DNA of 64,000 nucleotides from Streptomyces sioyaensis (lineage in GTDB: Bacteria; Actinomycetota; Actinomycetes; Streptomycetales; Streptomycetaceae): positions 87,465 through 151,464 of the forward strand of contig NZ_SDIF01000002.1 in NCBI RefSeq assembly GCF_004122735.1. The letters run 5' to 3'. This document shows, in pieces, positions 8,224 through 16,151 of the stretch. Each line of letters opens with the position of its first letter. Within the stretch, counting starts at the first letter, position 1. The notes beneath the pieces are model-generated. The model saw only the letters and a list, made by a program, of their open reading frames with translations. It did no database searches and had not been told where the DNA came from. The translations under genes and the position numbers were made by a program.

Positions 8224-9489
8224 GTGAACCCCATGAATTCCGAGCAGGGCACGTCGTGCGCACCGGCCCCCGCGCGAGCGGACCGTCCCGGGAGCCCCGC
8301 GTCCGGGCGGCCGGACTGCCCGCCCGGGGTGCTCGAACTCCGCGACCGGGTCGACCGGTTCGTACGGGAACGGGTGATGCCCCGCGAGCAGGTCCTCGAC
8401 GCCGGCGGCCCGGACGCCGCCGCCGCGCTGCGCACCCTCCAGGACGAGGCGAAGGCCGCCGGACTCTGGGCACTGCCGCTGCCCGTCGAATTCGGGGGCC
8501 AGGGACTGCCGTTGGCCCACTACGCGCACCTGGCCGAGGCCGAGGGAGCCAGCGGCCACGGCCCCGCGGCCCTCGGCTCGGCGCCCCTGCTGGACGTGTT
8601 GATGCTCGGCCGGCACGCAAGTGCCCCGGTCCGGGAGCGACTTGTGCCGCGCATCGTGGCCGGCGAGCTGCGCACCTGCTACGCCATGACCGAACCCGAA
8701 ACCCCCGGCACCGACCCGGCACAGAGCGCGACCCGCGCCGTGGCCGGTCCCGACGGAACCTGGACCCTGCACGGCCGGAAGTGGTTCATCTCGGGCGCGG
8801 GCGAGGCCGACCTGGTCACCGTGCTGGCCCGCACCGGCGGTACGGACGGCGACGAGGAGCTGTCCCTGCTGCTGGTGCCCACCACCGCCCCCGGGTTCCG
8901 GGTGCTGCGCGAACTGCCGGTCCTCGGCGCGGGCGGCCAGTGGGAGATCGCCCTCGACGGCGTCACCGTGCCCCCGGACCATCTGCTCGGCGCGCGCGGC
9001 CAGGCGCTGCGGATCGCCGGGGAACGACTGGGGCTGGGCCGCACCCTGCGCTGTCTGCGCTGGCTCGGACAGGCCGAGCGGGCCTTCGACCTGATGTGTG
9101 CCCGGGCCCGCACGCGCACCCAGCGCTCCGGCCCGCTGGCCGACCGTCAGCTCGTCCAACAGCTGGTGTTCGACTCCCTGCTGGCCATCCGTACCACCCG
9201 GCCACTGGTCCACGAGGCGGTGGCCGAACTGGCCGCGGGCCGCTCCGCCCGGCTGGAGACGGGGCTCGCCAAGGTCGCCGCGGCCCGGATGCTGCAGCAG
9301 GTCGCCGATGCCGCGATCCAGGTGCACGGCGCGGCCGGCCTCGGGCCGGACACCGCACTGCCCGGCCTGTTCCGCACGGGCCGTGCGGCGCGGCTGCTCG
9401 ACGGGCCCGACGAGCTGCACATCGCGTCGGTGGCCCGCCGGGTGCTGCGCGATCACCCCGGGGCACCCGGCGTCGGCGTCACATCGTGA
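8224..9489 (+). CDS. Acyl-CoA dehydrogenase family protein
   Basis: FAD enzyme of the acyl-CoA dehydrogenase superfamily, 421 residues. N-terminal helical domain, then CYAMTEPETPGTDPAQ and WTLHGRKWFISGAGEADL (the beta-domain FAD-binding blocks), then the C-terminal helices with QVHGAAGLGPDT. The family catalytic Glu position reads as part of this last block and cannot be placed with certainty. The GTG start is preferred because GGAGGAAA lies five bases upstream; an ATG three codons on is possible. Divergent from the ligase/CoA-transferase pair. Ligase, CoA transferase and dehydrogenase together resemble the CaiC/CaiB/CaiA trio of carnitine metabolism. Its 3' end overlaps the GH88-like gene by 11 bases. 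Confidence 0.85.
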   Translation: MNPMNSEQGTSCAPAPARADRPGSPASGRPDCPPGVLELRDRVDRFVRERVMPREQVLDAGGPDAAAALRTLQDEAKAAGLWALPLPVEFGGQGLPLAHYAHLAEAEGASGHGPAALGSAPLLDVLMLGRHASAPVRERLVPRIVAGELRTCYAMTEPETPGTDPAQSATRAVAGPDGTWTLHGRKWFISGAGEADLVTVLARTGGTDGDEELSLLLVPTTAPGFRVLRELPVLGAGGQWEIALDGVTVPPDHLLGARGQALRIAGERLGLGRTLRCLRWLGQAERAFDLMCARARTRTQRSGPLADRQLVQQLVFDSLLAIRTTRPLVHEAVAELAAGRSARLETGLAKVAAARMLQQVADAAIQVHGAAGLGPDTALPGLFRTGRAARLLDGPDELHIASVARRVLRDHPGAPGVGVTS

Positions 9490-10606
9490 ACGGCTCCACC
9501 AGCCCGGTGCGGAGCGCCAGCCCCCACGCGAAGAAGAAGTCCCCCCAGACCAGTTCATGGCGGGAGGCGAGGCCGCGGGCGGCGTCGTAGCAGCCGTCGC
9601 GCAGCGCGCCCGAGGGGGACAGATGCGCCACGCTCAGCCGGTGCAGAATCCGCTGCCCCCAGCGCGTCAGACGGTCGCCCTCGGACCCGCGGCCCGCGGC
9701 CCGCGCGAGGGCGGCCAGCTTCAGCGCGGCCACCGCCTCGATCGCGGCGGCGGAGGTGTCCGGCGGGCCCGGCGGCTGCCCCGCGCCCCCCGGACCGTCC
9801 TGAGCCGGCGGGACGAGCGCCGCTCCGGGCGCCGTACGCAGCGCCACCAGTTGTCCGGCCGCCTCCCACAGCTCGCTCTCCCGGAGGTGCCAGAGCCCGT
9901 CCGCGACCCCCAGCAACAGCCATCCCGCCGTACGGCTCCAGCCGGGCGCCGGCTCGGTGTACGCCGCCCAGGTGCCGTCCGGCCGGGCCTGCCAGGCCGG
10001 CCGCGGCGGATCCTCGGCCAGGCACAACGCCAGATGCCGGGTCAGATGCCCGTAGGCGGCGGCCCGTCCGCCGCCCGGTGCACCGGCCAGCAGCGGCACC
10101 AGCCCCGGAACGCCGTCCGCGCGCGCCAGCAGCCGCGGACCGCCGAACGCGCCACCCCACGGCACCACGCCCCACTCCGGCTCGTACGCGGCCAGACAGG
10201 CCCGGGCCGCCCGGTCCCGCAGCGCGGCCGCCGCCTCGTCACCGCCCGGCCCGGCGGCAAGGGCGGTGCCGTACCAGAGCACCAGACCCCGGGTGGCGGT
10301 GTCCTGAGCGGTCCAGTACCCGAGCCGCTCGGTGCAGCGGGCCGCCGCCGCCCGGTCCTCCGGGGCGCCCGAGGACAGCGCACGCAACCACAGCAGCCCG
10401 GCCCAGCAGCCTCCCGTCCACGAACCCCGCCCGGTGGTCGTCCACGCACCGGTCTCCGGATCCGCATGCAGGGGGAACCGAGCCCCGACCTCGTCCGCCG
10501 TCCGCGCGACCCGCTCCAGCACGGCCGCCAGCGCCCGCCCGGCCCAGTCGCCCGCTCCGCTCGCCGTGCCTGCCGCCACCTGCACCTGGTCGTCCGCCTT
10601 CCCCAT
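9479..10606 (-). CDS. GH88-like unsaturated-uronyl hydrolase fold protein
   Basis: Predicted (alpha/alpha)6 barrel of the glycoside hydrolase 88/105 type, 375 residues. Visible blocks: GSWTGGCWAGLLWL near residue 60, QDTATRGLVLWYG (a candidate catalytic Asp), SRTAGWLLLGVADG near residue 225, DTSAAAIEAVAALKLA, and HELVWGDFFFAWGLAL near the C-terminus, which matches the ELIWGDYF block of the family. No signal peptide, so it acts in the cytosol. The start overlaps the stop of the MFS gene (TGATG), so the exporter and this protein are co-translated. In this acyl-CoA setting it may act on something other than a pectin or glycosaminoglycan fragment. Confidence 0.72.
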   Translation of the reverse strand: MGKADDQVQVAAGTASGAGDWAGRALAAVLERVARTADEVGARFPLHADPETGAWTTTGRGSWTGGCWAGLLWLRALSSGAPEDRAAAARCTERLGYWTAQDTATRGLVLWYGTALAAGPGGDEAAAALRDRAARACLAAYEPEWGVVPWGGAFGGPRLLARADGVPGLVPLLAGAPGGGRAAAYGHLTRHLALCLAEDPPRPAWQARPDGTWAAYTEPAPGWSRTAGWLLLGVADGLWHLRESELWEAAGQLVALRTAPGAALVPPAQDGPGGAGQPPGPPDTSAAAIEAVAALKLAALARAAGRGSEGDRLTRWGQRILHRLSVAHLSPSGALRDGCYDAARGLASRHELVWGDFFFAWGLALRTGLVEPFTM

Positions 10607-11850
10607 CACGCCTCCCCGATCTCACGCGACCTCAGCGGTACGGCCACCACCGCGGCCGCCGCGAACTCCACCGCCACCAGCAGCCAGCCCGGCCCGTACC
10701 CGCACGCCGACACCAGCGCGCCGAACAGCGGCGGACCCACCGCGAAGCCGGCGAAGAAGCCCGCCGACACCAGCGCAGAATCCGCTCCCGCGCGTCCCGG
10801 TGCGGCGCTCTGCAACACCAGCACCATCGACACCGCATTCGCCGACACCGCGAACGACCCGACCGCGACCGCGGCCGGCCACACCAGCAACGGCAGCACC
10901 AGCGCGAGCGCCAGCAGCAGCGCCGCGCCCACCGCCCCGGCGGCCAGCAGACCGGGCAGCGCCCGCGCCCGCCCCGGCCGCCCGGCGGCCCGCGACCACC
11001 CCACCCGCCCGCCGATGCCCGCCACTCCGAGGACGGCCACCAACGCGGCGGCCGCTACCGGCGGGAGGCCCAGCCGCTGTGCACCGAACAGCGCCAGATA
11101 GGTGTTGACGGAGGCGATGCCGCACCCGAGCAGCATCGAGAACCCCGCCAACCGCCCGACCGCACCCCGGGTGAGCGACGCGGAGCGCGGACCGGCGGCG
11201 ACCCGCGGCGGGTCGGGCGGCAGGACGCGGGCCGCCCACCCCGCGGCCAGCGCCGCCGCACCGGCCGCCGTCCACACCGCACCACGCCAGCCCACCCCCG
11301 CGGCCAGCACCGACAGCGGCAGCCCCGCCACGAAGGCACCGACCTGGACGCCGGACTGCTTGAGCCCGGTGACCGCCCCGCGCCGTTCGGCCGGAAACCC
11401 CGCAAGGATCACCTTGTTGGTCGCCGGGTTGGCCAGCGCCTGCGCCAGACCGCCCAGCGCGACGGCCGACAGCAGCACAACTGCCCCTGGCGCGGCCCCG
11501 ATCAGCGCCAGCGATCCCGCGGCGAGCAGCAACAGCGCGACCAGACACCGCCGAGGCCCGACCCGGTCCACCAGACGCCCCGCCACCGGCGACAGCAGCG
11601 CCGCCGCGCCGAACCCCGCCGTCGTGGTCAGGCCCAGCACCGTACGGGAGAGCCCCAACTCGCCGACCAGGCGCGGCCCGAGCGCACCGATCAGAAAGAG
11701 CTGCATCATCGAGAACGCCATGGCGGACGTCAGCAACACCGTCACCCCCGTGCCCGCGCCCCGCGGCCGGGGCCGCCGGGGTATGCCCCCTTCCGGCCCG
11801 GCGCCCTCCGCCCCGGCGTCCTCCGCTTCGCTGTCCCGCCGCACCCGCAC
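10606..11850 (-). CDS. MFS transporter
   Basis: Twelve-helix major facilitator protein of about 414 residues, starting with a 35-residue charged cytosolic tail and then MAFSMMQLFLIGALGP. The loop-2 motif is GRLVDRVGPRR, and LKQSGVQVGAFVAGLP is a typical helix-5 segment. Two GTG codons could start it; the second is favoured because AGGAGG lies six bases upstream. It heads a two-gene operon with the GH88-like gene. The cargo is probably the substrate or product of the acyl-CoA cassette; direction of transport is not evident. Confidence 0.83.
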   Translation of the reverse strand: MRVRRDSEAEDAGAEGAGPEGGIPRRPRPRGAGTGVTVLLTSAMAFSMMQLFLIGALGPRLVGELGLSRTVLGLTTTAGFGAAALLSPVAGRLVDRVGPRRCLVALLLLAAGSLALIGAAPGAVVLLSAVALGGLAQALANPATNKVILAGFPAERRGAVTGLKQSGVQVGAFVAGLPLSVLAAGVGWRGAVWTAAGAAALAAGWAARVLPPDPPRVAAGPRSASLTRGAVGRLAGFSMLLGCGIASVNTYLALFGAQRLGLPPVAAAALVAVLGVAGIGGRVGWSRAAGRPGRARALPGLLAAGAVGAALLLALALVLPLLVWPAAVAVGSFAVSANAVSMVLVLQSAAPGRAGADSALVSAGFFAGFAVGPPLFGALVSACGYGPGWLLVAVEFAAAAVVAVPLRSREIGEA

Positions 11851-12199
11851 CACACGCCTCCTGACCCTCCGGCCCCGCCGCGGGACCCGATCCAGTCAGT
11901 CGTACGGGCCCGGTGGTCAGTTCCCGACGCCCACTGCCCTCGCTCGTCCCTCCCCACCCTGCGGAACGAAGGCCTCACCCGCACACCGGTGCCCCACCCA
12001 CGACCCCAGCAGCCTCCCCCCCAACAAGCCCCAGGGTGCGGCGAACGAATCCGGCAGTTATCGGACGCGCTGCTCACCCCGCGCACCGCGGCGCAGGTCA
12101 GGACCGATAACAGGACCCATAGCCAACCTGTCGACCGGTGGCGAAAGATCTTGTTCACACATGAGCAACCCTGCCCGCACAACAGGCCGGAATGGCAGC
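11851..12199. other. Intergenic, divergent promoter space
   Basis: No gene with support. It separates the leftward MFS gene from the rightward membrane-protein gene and must hold both promoters. I could not pick clear -35/-10 pairs. Confidence 0.4.
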
Positions 12200-13036
12200 A
12201 TGGCCGCCATGACAACCGGGCCGGTCTCACGCGCCGTACGCGCCGCGGCTTTCGCGGCCGTCTGCGTGACGACAACGGCCCTCGGGCATGCGCTGATGGC
12301 CGCGGAGCCGCTGCCGTGGTGGGCCGTGCTCGCCGCATTCGCCGCGACGGGCCCGGCCGGATGGTGGCTGACCGGACGGGAACGGGGCGGCCTGACCATC
12401 ACCGGCGCCACGGTCCTCGCCCAGCTCGGGCTGCACACACTGTTCGACCTCTCGCCTTCCTGCGCCGGCGCCGTCAAGGCTGCCGGTGACATGCCCGAAC
12501 GGCAGTGGGCGGCAGGGCTGTTCCACCACGCCACGGCACCCGGCCCACCCGTCCCCGCACCGGCCTCGGCACTTCGCCTCCTGCCCCACACCGATCTCGG
12601 CCCCACGGCCACCCGCCCGCCGCTGCCCACCCCGATGGATGCCATGCGCGGGATGGCCGACATGGCAAAGACGACCACGATGCCCGGCACGGGGCACCCC
12701 AGTGCCACCGCCGGCGCCATGGCCCACCCGGGCCACCTGGACCTGACGCCATCCGCCCATGGGTCACTCGGCATGCTGCTCGCCCATACGCTGGCCGCGG
12801 TCCTCTGCGGCCTGTGGCTCTGGCGCGGCGAGGCAGCCGCGTTCCAGCTCGCCCGCAGCTTCGCGGCGGCGCTGTTCGCACCCCTGCTGCTGGTCCTGCG
12901 GACGCTGGACCCGACCGGCCTGCGGCTGCCCGCGCGCCGGGTACGGGCCGACACGCCCGCCGTGCGCCCGCGCGGCGCGCTCCTGCACCACGTCGTCTCC
13001 CGCAGAGGCCCACCGGGGCTCCCGGTCTGCTGCTGA
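12200..13036 (+). CDS. Membrane protein with a Met/His-rich extracellular loop
   Basis: About 278 residues with a first helix at 10-30 (RAAAFAAVCVTTTALGHAL), further helices around 35-85 and a last pair near 200-245. Between them is a long loop rich in Met and His (MDAMRGMADMAK, AMAHPGHLD), a composition typical of copper-handling proteins. Similar Streptomyces proteins often sit beside copper chaperones; here an ECF sigma factor gene follows after 365 bases. ATGs at 12161 and 12209 are alternative starts; 12200 has GGAA seven bases upstream. I infer a metal-related role and assign no name. Confidence 0.6.
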   Translation: MAAMTTGPVSRAVRAAAFAAVCVTTTALGHALMAAEPLPWWAVLAAFAATGPAGWWLTGRERGGLTITGATVLAQLGLHTLFDLSPSCAGAVKAAGDMPERQWAAGLFHHATAPGPPVPAPASALRLLPHTDLGPTATRPPLPTPMDAMRGMADMAKTTTMPGTGHPSATAGAMAHPGHLDLTPSAHGSLGMLLAHTLAAVLCGLWLWRGEAAAFQLARSFAAALFAPLLLVLRTLDPTGLRLPARRVRADTPAVRPRGALLHHVVSRRGPPGLPVCC

Positions 13037-13401
13037 CCGTACGCCACCGAACCCCAGCGCCGCCGCCCTCCCGAATCCCCCAACTCTCCTGACTATCGGC
13101 TGCGTTGACCAGGTGACGTACGAAGCGCCGGCATACCCGCACGGCAGGCTTTCCCGGCCTGTCACCCGCTCGCGACATGCCGGCCGCTGTCCTTAAGCCC
13201 TCCGGCCCGCCCAAGGGCGTGCTCGTGGACGACGCGACCCCAACCGCATCGACCCTCGCGCCTCGCGCCTCGCCCTCAGCGCTTCGCTCGTCGCCGTAGA
13301 CCTCGCGCGAAACCGGAGGGCTCCGCACTCCCGACCGGGACCCCGGGCGCTGCTCTGCCATGCCCTGGTGCGGTCCCGCTGCCTCCGAAGGATGTTCTCG
13401 C
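13037..13401. other. Intergenic before the sigma-factor gene
   Basis: No gene seen. A short run of imperfect CCTCGCG repeats occurs near 13253-13290. It should hold the promoter of the ECF sigma gene. Confidence 0.4.
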
Positions 13402-14025
13402 ATGATTGCTGCTCCGACCGGGCCGTCCCCCTACAAGCGGACCGCCGCGCACGATGAGCAGGTGACCGGCCTGGCCCTGGCTGCCAGGGACGGAGACCCC
13501 GACGCCGTCGAGCGCTTCGTCCACGCCACCCACCGGGACATATGGCGCTTCGTGGCCCACTTGAGCGGGGACACGAACGCGGCCGACGATCTGGCTCAGG
13601 AGACCTTTCTGCGTGCCCTCACCGGTCTGCCGAAGTTCGCCGGCCGTTCCTGCGCACGTACCTGGCTGTTGTCCATCGCCCGCCGGGTGGTGGTCGACCG
13701 CTACCGCTCCGCCGCGGCCCGTCCGCGGATCGCCGACATCAACGACTGGCAGGCGGTGGCCGAACACCGCCAGCCGAGCGGACTACCCGGATTCGACGAC
13801 GGCCTGGCCCTGGGCGAACTCCTCGACACCCTCGACCGCGAGCGCCGCGAGGCCTTCGTCCTCACCCAGCTGGTCGGCCTGCCCTACGCGGACGCCGCGG
13901 CCGTCGTCGGCTGCCCGATCGGCACCGTGCGCTCCCGGGTGTCCCGGGCCCGCGCCGACCTCGCCGGATGGCTCAGGTCCGCCGAGACGTGCGCACGAGT
14001 CCCGCGCCCGGCGATGGCGCGATGA
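13402..14025 (+). CDS. ECF-family RNA polymerase sigma factor
   Basis: Sigma-70 ECF factor of 207 residues. Region 2 spans about residues 25-95 (DIWRFVAHLSGD, ADDLAQETFLRAL, RTWLLSIARRVVVDRYR), region 4 about 130-185 (REAFVLTQLVGLPYADAA, then GCPIGTVRSRVSRAR as the helix-turn-helix). The ATG at 13402 is chosen because AAGGA lies ten bases upstream; the frame is open a little further. The usual partner anti-sigma gene is missing: a frame overlaps the stop (ATGA) but has no zinc-finger HxxxCxxC motif and runs antisense to the next gene. Control of this factor is therefore unexplained. Confidence 0.87.
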   Translation: MIAAPTGPSPYKRTAAHDEQVTGLALAARDGDPDAVERFVHATHRDIWRFVAHLSGDTNAADDLAQETFLRALTGLPKFAGRSCARTWLLSIARRVVVDRYRSAAARPRIADINDWQAVAEHRQPSGLPGFDDGLALGELLDTLDRERREAFVLTQLVGLPYADAAAVVGCPIGTVRSRVSRARADLAGWLRSAETCARVPRPAMAR

Positions 14026-14075
14026 ATGCGCCGGCCACGCAGGCACACCGAGGGCGGCCACCCACCCCACCGACC

Positions 14076-14378
14076 CTAGGTGAGCCCGGTCTCCGCCTTG
14101 CTGAACAGCACTCCCTCGGAGTAGAAGAACACCGCATTGCTGCTCCCGTCGGCGCCGTAGCACGTCCAGGTGACGGGGTAGCGACCGCCCGGTTCGGATT
14201 CGCTGTCCTGCTGGCAGGTATTGGCGTAATTGCGGAGGAGTTTCTCGCTGCTGCCGGCCTTGATCATCCGGTATTCGGCGAGCGTCAACGGGTCACTGCT
14301 GACGGCGAACCCCTGATAGGCGCCGGCGACGACGAGGAGGCCGAGGAGGGAGCCGCCGGCTATCGCACTCTTCTTCAC
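14076..14378 (-). CDS. Small membrane-anchored or secreted protein
   Basis: A 100-residue protein with an N-terminal hydrophobic segment (SAIAGGSLLGLLVVAGAY, residues 4-21), then a polar domain with two cysteines (NTCQQ, WTCYG) that could form a disulfide outside the cell. GTG start with GAAGGAA upstream. Lower G+C codon usage than its neighbours is noticeable. I do not recognise the family. It converges on the sigma-factor gene. Confidence 0.6.
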   Translation of the reverse strand: MKKSAIAGGSLLGLLVVAGAYQGFAVSSDPLTLAEYRMIKAGSSEKLLRNYANTCQQDSESEPGGRYPVTWTCYGADGSSNAVFFYSEGVLFSKAETGLT

Positions 14379-14849
14379 AGTGGGGTGTGTTCCTTCGCGG
14401 GTGGGGTGGGGCGGACCGGTGTGAGCCGGGCCTTTTCCCGGAGCCGCGGCAGGTCGCCTCAGGGATTGTAGAGGGCGACGAACCGGTGGTCAGGGCACCC
14501 ACGAACCATGGGGGCTCCACCACACGCCATCGGCCTCCGCCGGCGACAACCGTCCCGCCCACCCGGGCCGGTTGCCGGCGGAGGCCGATCTGACGCAGGC
14601 GCTGGAGTGAATGACGGCCCGCGGAACATGCGGACGACGAGCGGACGACGAGCCAGAGCGCATCGTCCGGAACGGTGGAAGGTGGTGAAAGGACGGTGGA
14701 AAGGAAAGCTGGTTCAGGGGACTCGGACTCGGATTCGGCACCACCTGACGGCCCCGCGCCCAGGAATGACAGTCACAAGAACGCTGATGCCGGGAGGGAT
14801 TCGACCGGTCTCCTGTCGGCACCGCCCGGGTGTCGCTACGCTGCTTCGC
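14379..14849. other. Intergenic containing a long inverted repeat
   Basis: No gene with support. It lies between two divergently transcribed small genes and holds the hairpin listed at 14529-14589. Confidence 0.4.
14529..14589. terminator. Perfect 16-bp inverted repeat
   Basis: Arms ATCGGCCTCCGCCGGC (14529-14544) and GCCGGCGGAGGCCGAT (14574-14589) are exactly complementary with a 29-base loop. It lies between divergent genes, so a terminator role is not obvious; it may be a leftover terminator or a regulatory structure. Confidence 0.45.
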
Positions 14850-15224
14850 ATGGATGCCAGGGACTCGGACCCCGCGGACCCCACTGACCCCGCTGAGAAG
14901 TGGCCACTGCCTCCGTCGTGGATGTGGAGCTGCCAAGAGTGCACCGATCTCTACAAGGCGATGAAACAGGCTCCCGAAGTGGTGGATGCCGCGCGGGCGG
15001 CGAGCGAACCGGGGGTGGACTGTGACCCCTTCGACACCATCGTGTCCTCGCAGATCCACCTCGCCCGGCACATCGCCACCCATCACACATCGGAAGTCCC
15101 GGCCATGGACCAGGGCTGCGACAGGTGCAAGTCCGACATGACGCGGCAGATGCCGGTCGTCCTCGTGCTGGAACACCGCGCGCGCCACGTCTTCGCACCG
15201 CCCAGCATCGCCGGCCTGTTGTAG
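14850..15224 (+). CDS. Small protein with two CxxC motifs
   Basis: A 124-residue cytosolic protein. It carries CQEC near residue 30 (SWMWSCQECTDLY) and CDRC near residue 94, with a histidine-rich helix between (HLARHIATHH), so a bound zinc is likely. I do not recognise a named domain; the layout is seen in small Streptomyces proteins of unknown role. The frame stays open about 340 bases upstream without convincing content, so the ATG at 14850 (MDARDSDPAD) is the best start although its ribosome-binding site is weak. Confidence 0.55.
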   Translation: MDARDSDPADPTDPAEKWPLPPSWMWSCQECTDLYKAMKQAPEVVDAARAASEPGVDCDPFDTIVSSQIHLARHIATHHTSEVPAMDQGCDRCKSDMTRQMPVVLVLEHRARHVFAPPSIAGLL

Positions 15225-15351
15225 GGGAAGCGGGCGGGGAGCCGGGAGTGCGCCCCGGGAAGTGGAGAGCCGTCCGGGTTGCGGCTGCCTGCGGTCGATC
15301 CCGGTTTTCCTGCCTGAAGTTGGGGGTCAGCGGACCTGCACCACGCTGGTC

Positions 15352-15984
15352 TCACCCCTCCGCAGGCAGCTCGGGAAGCCTCGCTCTCATCTGTTCAAAT
15401 GCGGTGGGGGTCGGCCGCCGGCCGAGGAACTCCTTGATCTGCCGAGCGCAGTCACGCGCACTCGTACTGCCGGTGTCGCACTCGATGTCGTAGACGCCAT
15501 GGGCATGGACCCGGTCGAATTGGCGGGCGGCCAGCCCCGGCGGACGGTCGCCGCGGGCCAGCTCCCGTCGTTCCAGCTCCGGCAGTGGGCAGCGGACTCC
15601 GACGAGGACGACGTCCTGGGGGGAGAACAGACCGAGGCAGTCGTGAAGGCGCCACGGCTCACTGAAGAGGTGGTCCACGACGACGTTGTTGCCCGCCGCA
15701 GCCATGCCGGCGACCGCACGATGGAACCCCATCCAGGTGCGTTTGAGTACGAGGGCAAGGTCGTCCGGGGGAAGCTCCGGTCCTGATCGCATGGCATGGA
15801 AGGCGTCCACGGGCAGGTGAAAGTACGGCTCACCGAGCACCGCGAGAAGTTCCTTTGCGATGCTGGACTTGCCGGAACTCGACGTGCCGTTCAAGAAGAT
15901 GATGAGGCCGCCGGCCGGCGGCCCGGGCACCACCTCCGGACCGGCAGAGCCCTCCACCACACCGGCCGCGGTTCTTTCCCTCAT
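15352..15984 (-). CDS. Chloramphenicol-phosphotransferase-like kinase
   Basis: P-loop kinase of the chloramphenicol phosphotransferase group (PF07931), 210 residues. Walker A is NGTSSSGKSS near residue 33; the catalytic Asp position of the S. venezuelae enzyme corresponds to VDAFHAMR near 60. The lid and C-terminal blocks VVDHLFSEP, VLVGVRCPLPELERRE and ARGDRPPGLAARQ match the family. Substrate is not proved: relatives act on drugs or on small hydroxy compounds. The ATG at 15984 gives a normal-length protein. A 12-bp tandem repeat lies 34-64 bases upstream. Confidence 0.78.
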   Translation of the reverse strand: MRERTAAGVVEGSAGPEVVPGPPAGGLIIFLNGTSSSGKSSIAKELLAVLGEPYFHLPVDAFHAMRSGPELPPDDLALVLKRTWMGFHRAVAGMAAAGNNVVVDHLFSEPWRLHDCLGLFSPQDVVLVGVRCPLPELERRELARGDRPPGLAARQFDRVHAHGVYDIECDTGSTSARDCARQIKEFLGRRPTPTAFEQMRARLPELPAEG

Positions 15985-16017
15985 GACTGCTCTCGCATCA
16001 TGCGCGGACTCCAGATC

Positions 16018-16048
16018 ACTTGAGAGATCATTTGAGAGGTCACTTGAG
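16018..16048. repeat. 12-bp tandem repeat upstream of the kinase gene
   Basis: Units ACTTGAGAGATC (16018-16029), ATTTGAGAGGTC (16030-16041) and a partial ACTTGAG (16042-16048). The spacing close to a helical turn and the position just upstream of the kinase start suggest an operator; an upstream-extended coding frame is the other reading. Confidence 0.5.
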
Positions 16049-16151
16049 CTTCGACGGCACCAGCGTACGGGGCCGAAGTCCTCAACTCCCTGCCGGGTAG
16101 GGCAGGTTGCGGTGGAGCGGACGTACCTTGTCGGTGCGCCCGGTCGACCTG

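Noticed and set aside
4518..8435. A 1305-codon minus-strand open frame that looks like a giant fused protein
   Set aside because: The first two thirds by coordinate is the real ligase frame; beyond 6191 the frame only runs through the CoA-transferase gene in the wrong phase with Arg/Gly/Pro-rich nonsense. The GTGA overlap shows two genes.
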